Assembly (NCBI GenBank): GCA_017397605.1
Contig: JAFQII010000255.1
Coordinates: 1-20,745, forward strand
Reading direction: 5' to 3'
Length of the DNA stretch: 20,745 bases
Origin: Clostridia bacterium
GTDB taxonomy: Bacteria > Bacillota > Clostridia > Oscillospirales > CAG-382
Shown: piece by piece, positions 1 to 6,070 of the stretch
Layout of the letters: every line of letters starts with the position of its first letter
Numbering within the stretch: position 1 is the first letter of the stretch
Notes under the pieces: model-generated
Database searches by the model: none
The model's input: the letters and a program-made list of their open reading frames with translations, nothing else
What the model was told of the DNA's origin: nothing
Position numbers and translations under genes: made by a program

Positions 1-17
1 AAGGGGCGGCGCCCCTT
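1..17 (-). terminator. Probable terminator hairpin at the end of the ADP-ribosylglycohydrolase gene
   Basis: A perfect 7-bp inverted repeat (AAGGGGC, loop GGC, GCCCCTT) overlaps the TAA stop at 16-18. It would fold at the very 3' end of the minus-strand transcript. The T-tract that would prove an intrinsic terminator would lie outside the window, so the call rests on stem strength and position alone. Confidence 0.5.
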
Positions 18-1350
18 AAAGAGAATTCAACTGCTCGCGCAGGGATTTGACTTCTTTTGCAAACGCGCGGATCGAGTAGTTGTCGTACGGTGCGACGCCG
101 ACGCTGAAGGTGTCCTTGATCGCGTCGGACAGATCGACGGGAATGCCTTGTTCGCCCAGCAACGCGCCCATAAACGAGCCGACCGTCGCGCCGTTGCAAT
201 CGGTGTCCATGCCGCATTCCACGGCAAACGCGACCGCGTTTCGGAAATCTTCGGGATAGCGCATGATCGCCGCGATGCAGAACGTCGCGTTGTTGATCGT
301 GTGCACGCCGTTGTATTTCTCCGACGGTGCGAGAATTTTCTCCATCAGCTCCTCGCGCGTTTCGCAGGTTTCCGCAAGGTGCTTTGCCCACAGCACTTCC
401 TCGGCAAAACGGCTCTTTTGGGGAATCGTCGCCAGCGCGATGTCAAAGCACTTGTGTGCGTCTTTATGGACAAATGCCGCGGCAATCATTGCGGCAAAGA
501 ACATCTCGCCGTAGATACCGTTTTTGACGTGCGAGAACGACGCGTCGACGTACGCCAGCTCGGATGCGAGGATCGGCATGCCTGCCGCCACGTAACCAAA
601 CGCGTCCGCGCGAATCTGTGCGCCGATCCACTCGCGGTAGGGGTTGAGGTAGGTCGCGGTCTGCGCTTTTTCCATGACCTCCGCTGCATTTTCGGGCTTG
701 CCCCAAGGCCAGATGTCCTCGCAGTTGATAAAATTGAGGTACGCCTGCGACTCCGCGGTAAACACGTTGCGGAACGGCACGCGGTATGACCACATGTTGC
801 CGATGTCATATGCGTCGATCGCGTAGCCTTTTTCTTTGAGAAGCAGGTAGTTGAGCACCGTAAAGCGCGTGTCGTCGTCCGGCGGCATGCCGCACAGCTT
901 TTCGTCCGAGCTTTCGCGCTCGTTGCGTTTGTCGCCCGAAACGGTGGGAAAATACGAGCGAACGGGGTATTTGCCCGCGTTTTTGTACCACTCGACGATC
1001 GCGGGGTGACGCCAGCCCTCGCAGGGCTGTCCCCACGCACAGCCGATGCATCTGCCCAGCCACGCACCGCTGAAATACGTGTCGTCGACCGGAACGTATT
1101 GGTCCGATTCCAACGCCGAAACGTTGCTTTCTTTTTTGATCTCACTCAGCGCCGTCGGCTCGGCGTACGCAAAATCCGCGCGCATCGGCAGTGCCGTCAG
1201 CTTGTCATAGACTGCCAACAGCTTTGCCTTGTCCGTTCCGCACGCGGCGATCTTGTTTTGCCAATACGCGCGGTCGATCTCTCTGCCTTCCTGCTCCAAC
1301 TGGATCAGCTCTTCTGTCAATAACTGTTCAATTCTTCCGCATCCTGCCAT
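16..1350 (-). CDS. ADP-ribosylglycohydrolase family protein
   Basis: 444 aa. The protein has the two metal-binding signatures of the ADP-ribosylglycohydrolase (ARH/DraG) fold: a DDDT motif near residues 158-161, and GMDTDCNGATVGSFMGA near the C-terminus (D382, D384, N386). In the family these bind two Mg ions and cleave N- or O-glycosidic ADP-ribose bonds; some relatives act on other ribosides, so the substrate here is open. The first ~90 residues are a charged, probably helical extension. The ATG at 1348-1350 is chosen because a GGAGG Shine-Dalgarno (1357-1361) sits 6 nt upstream; an in-frame TTG 8 codons earlier has no such site. A terminator at 1453-1480 separates it from the upstream DUF4855 gene, so it is probably transcribed separately or by read-through. 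No clear promoter was found in the gap. The function in vivo is not known. Confidence 0.85.
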   Translation of the reverse strand: MAGCGRIEQLLTEELIQLEQEGREIDRAYWQNKIAACGTDKAKLLAVYDKLTALPMRADFAYAEPTALSEIKKESNVSALESDQYVPVDDTYFSGAWLGRCIGCAWGQPCEGWRHPAIVEWYKNAGKYPVRSYFPTVSGDKRNERESSDEKLCGMPPDDDTRFTVLNYLLLKEKGYAIDAYDIGNMWSYRVPFRNVFTAESQAYLNFINCEDIWPWGKPENAAEVMEKAQTATYLNPYREWIGAQIRADAFGYVAAGMPILASELAYVDASFSHVKNGIYGEMFFAAMIAAAFVHKDAHKCFDIALATIPQKSRFAEEVLWAKHLAETCETREELMEKILAPSEKYNGVHTINNATFCIAAIMRYPEDFRNAVAFAVECGMDTDCNGATVGSFMGALLGEQGIPVDLSDAIKDTFSVGVAPYDNYSIRAFAKEVKSLREQLNSL

Positions 1351-1376
1351 ATGTGACCTCCGTAAAAGGTTCAAAC

Positions 1377-1440
1377 CTCGCCTTCGGCGAGCTTAAAGAA
1401 TCTCCAAAAAATTTTTAGTGCCGAAAGCTTTCGCTTTCGG
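1377..1440. repeat. Two small perfect hairpins in the gap upstream of the ADP-ribosylglycohydrolase gene
   Basis: CTCGCC-TTC-GGCGAG at 1377-1391 and CCGAAAG-CTTTCG-CTTTCGG at 1421-1440. They resemble in size the hairpins of the array at 5575-6066 but lack its ATGAAG spacer. They would lie in the 5' leader of the minus-strand gene that starts at 1350. The role is unknown. Confidence 0.6.
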
Positions 1441-1452
1441 GAGAAAAGAGCA

Positions 1453-1480
1453 AAAGGGGCTTTTGGAATAAAGCCCCTTT
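1453..1480 (-). terminator. Intrinsic terminator of the DUF4855-like gene
   Basis: A 9-bp perfect stem (AAAGGGGCT 1453-1461 against AGCCCCTTT 1472-1480, 10-nt loop) lies just past the minus-strand stop at 1487. Read on the minus strand it is followed by a T-rich run (TTTTGCTCTTTT), as expected for Rho-independent termination. Confidence 0.8.
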
Positions 1481-1486
1481 GATTGT

Positions 1487-2527
1487 TTAACCGTTTAAAA
1501 AATTACCCATCAATTCATACAGCTTGACTGCCGTATCGGGGCATCCTGCGTAATACGCGGTCGGGTACTTGCCGACCAGGTGGCCAAACGCTTCTTCGTA
1601 TGCAAAGTAGCGCTCGTGGTAGTCTTCTTTGTCAAAAAACTGCGAGTCGATCTCCATTTCAAAGCCCAATACGGTTTTGGAGGTCTTTTCGCCGCCGATC
1701 ACACTGCCGTCTGTGTCGATGACCTGTTGCTGTTCGACACTGCGGCGTACCATTTCCAAGCCCGGCTTTCGCACTTCGTGGAAGAAGTACGACGGCTGAA
1801 TGATCGCCGTGTCAAAGATATCCGTGCGGTTGAGCACGTGACCGAGGTTGACATGCGAGCTTGCCGCGGCATCGTAGTAGGGAATCCACAAAAATTCCTT
1901 GCCGTACTTGTGCACTTCGTCGGAGACTTTGTGCATCGCGCGCACGATCGGGTTATGGAAATCTTCTTCGGGGCAGGACGTGTCAAACTTGGTGTAATAC
2001 GCCGTGACGATGTCTTCCAACGCAAAATACACGCCGCTGACGTGCTTGTCCCAGATCTCTTGTCCGACGACCTCTTTGAATCTGCGCACCGCATACACCC
2101 AAAGGTCGGAGAAATGATAGGTCAGCGCGTGCAGACAGCCCTCGTGCGGAACGGAGAACCACAGCTTGACGCTCGGCTCCAGCGCGATCAGGCGTCTTGC
2201 GTAATCCGCCGCATCCTCGACAAAGTCGTCGATATGGAAATTGGCTTTGGTATACGTTTCGATTCGGGGCGCATACTCGCTCTTGATCGTCTCGAGCATG
2301 TTGGGGTCGCCCACCATGTCGGCGGTCAGCCCGTCCAGCGTATGCTCGTCCAGCACCTGCTTTTCGTTTCCGCTTTCGTCGCGGTAGCGGTTAAACGCCG
2401 CGATGGGGATGAGCAAAATTTCCTTGCTTGCCGAGAGGAGCATTTTCAGCTCCTCATCGGTCGGATTGTAGTATTTGTTTCCGCTGTAGCCCCAATAGCC
2501 GGTGTACAGCAAAAGTCCTTTTTTCAT
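1487..2527 (-). CDS. DUF4855-like protein (putative TIM-barrel, function unknown)
   Basis: 346 aa, cytosolic, with no signal peptide. The pattern resembles DUF4855 proteins: an N-terminal LLLYTGYWG strand, GVYFALED around residues 165-172, FLWIPYYDAA around 212-221 and IIQPSYFFHE around 242-251. These are spaced like successive strands of a TIM barrel, with acidic residues at strand ends (E171, E290, E292) that could be catalytic. The family has no established activity that I can name; a glycosidase-like role is inference. The start is the ATG at 2525-2527, which overlaps the TAA of the upstream gene by one base (TAATG). Its Shine-Dalgarno (GAGGT) lies in the last codons of that gene, so the two are translationally coupled and probably work on the same substrate. 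Confidence 0.6.
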   Translation of the reverse strand: MKKGLLLYTGYWGYSGNKYYNPTDEELKMLLSASKEILLIPIAAFNRYRDESGNEKQVLDEHTLDGLTADMVGDPNMLETIKSEYAPRIETYTKANFHIDDFVEDAADYARRLIALEPSVKLWFSVPHEGCLHALTYHFSDLWVYAVRRFKEVVGQEIWDKHVSGVYFALEDIVTAYYTKFDTSCPEEDFHNPIVRAMHKVSDEVHKYGKEFLWIPYYDAAASSHVNLGHVLNRTDIFDTAIIQPSYFFHEVRKPGLEMVRRSVEQQQVIDTDGSVIGGEKTSKTVLGFEMEIDSQFFDKEDYHERYFAYEEAFGHLVGKYPTAYYAGCPDTAVKLYELMGNFLNG

Positions 2528-4248
2528 TATACCTCTACCCAAACGCCGGGCGTCTGCAGAGCGCGGTTGCCCGCTTCGATGACTGCCATGATCGCAACGG
2601 TCTCATCGTGAGCCGCGTAGATCTTGCCGGTGCGGAAGAAGTCAAGCAGTGCTTTCATAAAGTTGGGGAAATTGTTGGACATCTGCGGAATCTTGACGTT
2701 GGTGCCGTCTGCGTAGCTTGCGGTGAACTCAAAGTCGATGCCGCCGTTCCAGCCGTAGTGAGACATGACAGCGCTTCTGCCGTCTGCAAACTGCAGTACC
2801 AGAGACTCGTATTTGCCGCTGCCGACAGACATGACGCGGCTGACGTTGCTGCCCATCAGCATGAGCATCGGCTCGAGCTGGTGGATTGCGTAGGTGTCAA
2901 AGTTGCCGGGGCCGCGGGAGTTGATAAACACGATGCCCTCGCGGGACAGGGGTGCCAACTCGTCTGCAAAACGCAGTGCGGAGGAGGAGAAGAAGGGCGT
3001 GCCCGATTCCTCGCCCAAAGCGACCAGATCCTTTGCGATCTGCTTAGAGAGTGCAAACGTTTTGTCAACGTAGACGGGCTTGCCGCTGCGCAGAGGCAAC
3101 TGGCAGAGATCCCAGTGACGCTCGGGGTTGTCGGGGCTCATCACGACGATGCAGTCGCTCTTTTCGACGACTTCTTCGATGGACTCACAACGCTGAATGC
3201 CGAATTTTGCGCAGTATTCGTCGGTGGTCATCGTGCCGCCTTCTTTTTTGTCCAGCTCGGCATACGCATAAGAAACGACAAAGTCGCCGTCGGGATCTGC
3301 CTCGCGGATAAACTGCGGGTAGTTGAGCGCGTGCCACTCTTCCAGGAAGTAGTCGATAAAGCCGATCTTGTACTTGATCTTTTCTTTGAGGAAGTTGACC
3401 GCCATCTGGATATCTGCGTACGGATCGTCGCCGCACTCGCGCTCTACGGTCAAGAAGCCCTTGTAGCCGATGTCTTCCAGCGCTTTGAGGTACGCGTCAA
3501 ACGGCACGTTGCCCTCGCCGAGCGGAACTTCCAGGAAATAGTCGGACAGACGCAGGTCCTCGATGCCGCCTTCCGCAAAGAAGGTGTATACCTTGCGGGG
3601 ATCGATGATAAAGCCCTTGCCGTCCTTTGCATGGGTGTGCACGATGTAGTCGCCCAATGTATAAACAGCCGCAACGGGATCGGTGCCCGTGCACATGACG
3701 AGGTTTGCGGGGTCCATGTTGACGCCGAAGCCCTTGCTGCCGACATCGTCAAGGAATGCCTTGAGTCTTTCTGCGGGCTCGGGACCGGTCTCGATCGCAA
3801 ACGTCACGCCGACGGAAGCGGCATAATCGCCGATCTCACGGCATGCCGCAACCATGTTTGCATATGCCTCGCAGGAAGTATCTGCTTTTGCGGGATCGTT
3901 TTTGTCCTCGGGAACAACGCCGATGTGCGTGGTGACAACCTTGGTGCCCAAACGGACCGCGAGGTCTGCAACCGCCTTGGATGCGGGGATTTTCCATGCG
4001 TTTTCGTCCGCACGCTCAAAGCCGTGACCGCCGAAGTCACCGCAGAGTGCGGAGATGACGAGATTGTTTTGCTCCAGCAGTCCGCGGACGCGCGCAACCT
4101 TGGCGTCATCAAAGGTATCGTACTTCATTTCGCCGTCCACGACGTAGAGCTGAATGCCCTGCGCGCCGACCTTGGCTGCTTTTGCAAGCCCCTGCTCAAA
4201 CGGGAGCTTGAATGAGTCTGTCATAACGCCGATCTGAAACTTTGCCAT
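2527..4248 (-). CDS. Fused sugar phosphate isomerase/epimerase and Gfo/Idh/MocA-like oxidoreductase
   Basis: 573 aa, about twice the length of either family alone. Residues 1-290 are a xylose-isomerase-like TIM barrel (AP endonuclease 2 superfamily) with the usual metal ligands: E153 (AIETG), D179 (NMDPAN), H206 (HTHAKD) and E269 (TVEREC). Residues 291-573 match a Gfo/Idh/MocA oxidoreductase: a Rossmann-like start (KIGFIDYF), VDK at 394-396 where the family often has EKP, and IHQLEPM with H456 in the C-terminal domain. The GxGxxG nucleotide-binding motif is not evident, so NAD(P) use is uncertain. Such pairs are often separate genes in sugar or inositol catabolism; here they are one reading frame. 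The ATG at 4246-4248 has AGAGGT upstream. It is coupled to the DUF4855-like gene. The substrate cannot be read from the sequence; a sugar or polyol is likely. Confidence 0.8.
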   Translation of the reverse strand: MAKFQIGVMTDSFKLPFEQGLAKAAKVGAQGIQLYVVDGEMKYDTFDDAKVARVRGLLEQNNLVISALCGDFGGHGFERADENAWKIPASKAVADLAVRLGTKVVTTHIGVVPEDKNDPAKADTSCEAYANMVAACREIGDYAASVGVTFAIETGPEPAERLKAFLDDVGSKGFGVNMDPANLVMCTGTDPVAAVYTLGDYIVHTHAKDGKGFIIDPRKVYTFFAEGGIEDLRLSDYFLEVPLGEGNVPFDAYLKALEDIGYKGFLTVERECGDDPYADIQMAVNFLKEKIKYKIGFIDYFLEEWHALNYPQFIREADPDGDFVVSYAYAELDKKEGGTMTTDEYCAKFGIQRCESIEEVVEKSDCIVVMSPDNPERHWDLCQLPLRSGKPVYVDKTFALSKQIAKDLVALGEESGTPFFSSSALRFADELAPLSREGIVFINSRGPGNFDTYAIHQLEPMLMLMGSNVSRVMSVGSGKYESLVLQFADGRSAVMSHYGWNGGIDFEFTASYADGTNVKIPQMSNNFPNFMKALLDFFRTGKIYAAHDETVAIMAVIEAGNRALQTPGVWVEV

Positions 4249-4293
4249 AGTGTTTTTACCTCTTTAAAAAAGTTTTTTTATGAAACAATTTTT

Positions 4294-4755
4294 TTATATC
4301 AACAGTTCAAACACGCCTCTTGCGGTGACCGACAGGATCAGCATGATCAAGCCTGCCGTCACTACGCCGAGCGTAATGGGAGGAACGGCGCGCTTGAGAT
4401 CCAATCCCAAAATGATCGAGATCAACGCACCTGTCCAAGCGCCTGTGCCGGGGAGAGGGATTGCGACGAAGACAAACAAGCCCCAAAACAGCGTTTTGTG
4501 CATTTTTGCGACTTTTTTCTCGCCGATTTTCAGAATCTTGCGGAACGGTTTGCCCAAACGGGGAAACTTTGCCAGCCAACCGAGCACCTTGCCGCCAAAC
4601 AGCACCAGAAACGGAATGGGAACCATATTGCCCACGATCGCAATCAAAATGACCAGCATCTCGTTGAGACCGTAGCCGATGCCGAACGGAATTGCGCCGC
4701 GAAGCTCGATGACGGGCACCATACTGATCAGAAATGTCAAAAGATAATAAAACAT
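4294..4755 (-). CDS. Small multidrug export family membrane protein
   Basis: 153 aa, very hydrophobic, with about four membrane segments. It carries the family signatures ELRGAIPFG (17-25) and PLPGTGAWTG (100-109), which form the re-entrant loops of this group (COG2426/Sm_multidrug_ex, related to DedA/SNARE-associated proteins). The family name is historical; transport of drugs is poorly proven. The length is typical. AGGAGA lies 11 nt before the ATG, and a good sigma-A promoter lies at 4789-4817. The next gene starts only 45 bp after its stop with no clear terminator between, so it may head the operon that runs down to 1487. Confidence 0.85.
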   Translation of the reverse strand: MFYYLLTFLISMVPVIELRGAIPFGIGYGLNEMLVILIAIVGNMVPIPFLVLFGGKVLGWLAKFPRLGKPFRKILKIGEKKVAKMHKTLFWGLFVFVAIPLPGTGAWTGALISIILGLDLKRAVPPITLGVVTAGLIMLILSVTARGVFELLI

Positions 4756-4788
4756 GTTTTTTTGTTTCTCCTGTTGTTTTACACAGCC

Positions 4789-4817
4789 ATTATACTATAT
4801 TCGGATGCATTTGGCAA
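4789..4817 (-). promoter_or_regulatory. Sigma-A promoter for the 4755-1487 gene cluster
   Basis: On the minus strand: TTGCCA (4812-4817), 17-bp spacer, TATAAT (4789-4794). It sits between the sigK stop at 4826 and the start at 4755, pointing at the small membrane protein gene. Confidence 0.75.
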
Positions 4818-4825
4818 GTACTGTT

Positions 4826-5515
4826 TTACGTTTCTCCGAGATATTTTTTGATTTTTTCGAGTGCGGCTTTTTCGATGCGCGACACGTAGGAGCGTGAGAT
4901 GCCCAGGCGGGATGCCACCTCGCGCTGTGCATACGCTTTGCCTTCCTCGGTGAGTCCGTACCGCAACACGATCACGGCTTTTTCGCGCTCGTCCAGCACC
5001 TCGCGCACCGCACGGTAGATTCCTGCATGCTTGATCTTGGTGTCCAGCGTTTCGATGATATCCTCGTCGTCCGACAAAACATCCAGATACGTCAGCGGGT
5101 TTCCTTCTTTGTCGACATCCACGGGCTCGTTGATCGACGTCTCCTGCGCATGCTTTTTTTGCGCGCGGAAATACATGAGGATCTCGTTTTGCAGGCATTT
5201 GCCCGCATAGGTCGCAAACCTTGCACCGTTTTGCACGTCAAAGCTGTCGATCGCTTTGATCAGCCCGATCGTTCCGACCGAAAGCAGGTCCTCCTGGTCG
5301 CGGTAGGAAAGATAGTATTTTTTGACGATGTGCGCCACCAGACGCAGATTGTGCTCGATGAGCGTGTTGCGCGCTTCCGCGTCGCCCGCATGCGCACGCA
5401 AAAACAGCTCGCGTTCCTTGTCCTTTGGCAGCGGCGGAGGAAACGACTGCACCCCCGACACGCGCAGAAACAAGCCGAAAAAGCGGGAAAATAACGTTAA
5501 AAGCCCTTGTAACAT
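4826..5515 (-). CDS. sigK: RNA polymerase sporulation sigma factor SigK (pro-sigma-K)
   Basis: 229 aa, sigma-70 family. It directs late mother-cell transcription (coat and lysis genes) during endospore formation. Region 2 spans about residues 48-120 (NTLIEHNLRLVAHIVKKY, then DLLSVGTIGLIKAIDSF). Region 4 spans about 165-225 and ends in the helix-turn-helix REVASRLGISRSYVSRIEKAALEKIKKYL. Both lie very close to Bacillus sigma-K as I recall it. The N-terminus (MLQGLLTLFSRFFGLFLRVS) is a hydrophobic pro-sequence followed by SFPPPL, which aligns with the pre-cleavage segment of Bacillus pro-sigma-K. Activation by an SpoIVFB-type intramembrane protease is therefore likely, unlike in species that lack the pro-sequence. 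The frame is intact, with no skin-like insertion. The weak Shine-Dalgarno (GGGTGA) lies inside the palindrome at 5516-5554. Confidence 0.93.
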   Translation of the reverse strand: MLQGLLTLFSRFFGLFLRVSGVQSFPPPLPKDKERELFLRAHAGDAEARNTLIEHNLRLVAHIVKKYYLSYRDQEDLLSVGTIGLIKAIDSFDVQNGARFATYAGKCLQNEILMYFRAQKKHAQETSINEPVDVDKEGNPLTYLDVLSDDEDIIETLDTKIKHAGIYRAVREVLDEREKAVIVLRYGLTEEGKAYAQREVASRLGISRSYVSRIEKAALEKIKKYLGET

Positions 5516-5554
5516 AAAATCACCCGGAAAAAGTGTATGTGCGCGGGTGATTTT
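5516..5554. repeat. Perfect 11-bp palindrome abutting the sigK start codon
   Basis: AAAATCACCCG (5516-5526) and CGGGTGATTTT (5544-5554) form 11-bp arms around a 17-nt centre. On the plus strand the second arm runs into TTTTTT (5551-5556), so it looks like an intrinsic terminator for plus-strand transcription towards proA. On the minus strand it ends in TTTT just before the sigK ATG and could also stop read-through from proA. It overlaps the predicted sigma-E promoter, and one arm contains the sigK ribosome-binding site. Confidence 0.75.
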
Positions 5555-5560
5555 TTATGA
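5532..5560 (-). promoter_or_regulatory. Putative sigma-E-type promoter of sigK
   Basis: On the minus strand: TCATAAA (5554-5560), 14-bp spacer, CATACACT (5532-5539). The -10 element matches the Bacillus sigma-E consensus CATACAMT fully; the -35 matches KMATATT at 5 of 7. The start of transcription would fall near 5525, giving a leader of only about 10 nt before the ATG. That sigma-E drives sigK is known in Bacillus. Confidence 0.55.
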
Positions 5561-5574
5561 AAAAACGGAGTGCC

Positions 5575-5709
5575 GTGCTTGCGCACATATGAAGTTGCGG
5601 CTATGCCGCAAATGAAGTTGTCCTTGCGGACAAATGAAGTGCCCTACGGGCAATGAAGTTGTCGCTTACGCGACAAACGATGTTGCGCGCACGGCGCGCA
5701 AACGTTAAG
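5575..5709. repeat. Array of small variable hairpins separated by an ATGAAG spacer (left half)
   Basis: Six successive perfect hairpins: 5575-5586 (GTGC/GCAC), 5595-5611 (TTGCGGC/GCCGCAA), 5618-5633 (TTGTCC/GGACAA), 5640-5652 (TGCCC/GGGCA), 5659-5676 (TTGTCGC/GCGACAA) and 5683-5701 (TTGCGCGC/GCGCGCAA), each with a 3-4 nt loop. The linkers are ATGAAG at 5612-5617, 5634-5639 and 5653-5658, degenerating to ACGATG at 5677-5682. Stem sequences differ from unit to unit, yet nearly all begin TTG and end CAA. There is no open reading frame of note. The function is unknown. Confidence 0.85.
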
Positions 5710-5716
5710 TTGTTTG

Positions 5717-5889
5717 CCCGCGGAAAATCACCATACGTAAACAACTCTCCGTTTGCGCACGAATAGTCCGCAACGCGGACGGGTGCGTAACTTCATTGCA
5801 AGCATCGCTTGCTCTTCATTTGCGGCGCAAGTCGCAACTTCATTTTGACGCGAAAGCGTCAAACTTCATTGACGCCAACGGCGTCACCT
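5717..5889. repeat. 173-bp direct repeat, copy 1, with hairpins in inverted orientation
   Basis: This copy and the one at 5898-6070 match except for six bases, with 8 bp between them. It contains GTCCGC-AAC-GCGGAC inside a larger imperfect stem (TTGCGCAC against GTGCGTAA), then GCAAGC-ATC-GCTTGC, TTGCGGC-GCAA-GTCGCAA, TTGACGC-GAAA-GCGTCAA and GACGCC-AAC-GGCGTC. The linkers are CTTCAT, the reverse complement of the spacer in the left half. Confidence 0.9.
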
Positions 5890-5897
5890 CACCCGTT

Positions 5898-6070
5898 CCC
5901 GCGGAAAATCACCATACGTAAACAACTCTCCGTTTGCGCACGAATAGTCCGCAACGCGGACGGGTGCGTAACTTCATTGCAAGCGCAGCTTGCTCTTCAT
6001 TTGCGGCGCAAGCCGCAACTTCATTTTGACGCAACAGCGTCAAACTTCATTGACGCCAACGGCGTCACCT
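5898..6070. repeat. 173-bp direct repeat, copy 2, ending in the proA stop codon
   Basis: Same layout as copy 1. Loops differ (GCA for ATC, AACA for GAAA) and one stem base differs (GCCGCAA for GTCGCAA, turning a G-U into a G-C pair). The last hairpin (GACGCC-AAC-GGCGTC, 6052-6066) lies 2 bp beyond the proA stop at 6069-6071, so these structures would be in the 3' part of the proBA transcript. Confidence 0.9.

Noticed and set aside
1348..1374. Longer N-terminus of the ADP-ribosylglycohydrolase from a TTG
   Set aside because: The ATG at 1350 has GGAGG at ideal spacing; the TTG has none.
4249..4293. Possible terminator between the small membrane protein and the isomerase fusion
   Set aside because: There are A- and T-runs but no stable stem, so the genes are better seen as one transcription unit.
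5575..6070. CRISPR array
   Set aside because: The constant part is only about 6-9 bp and the intervening parts are perfect inverted repeats of 12-19 bp, not spacers. No cas gene is present.
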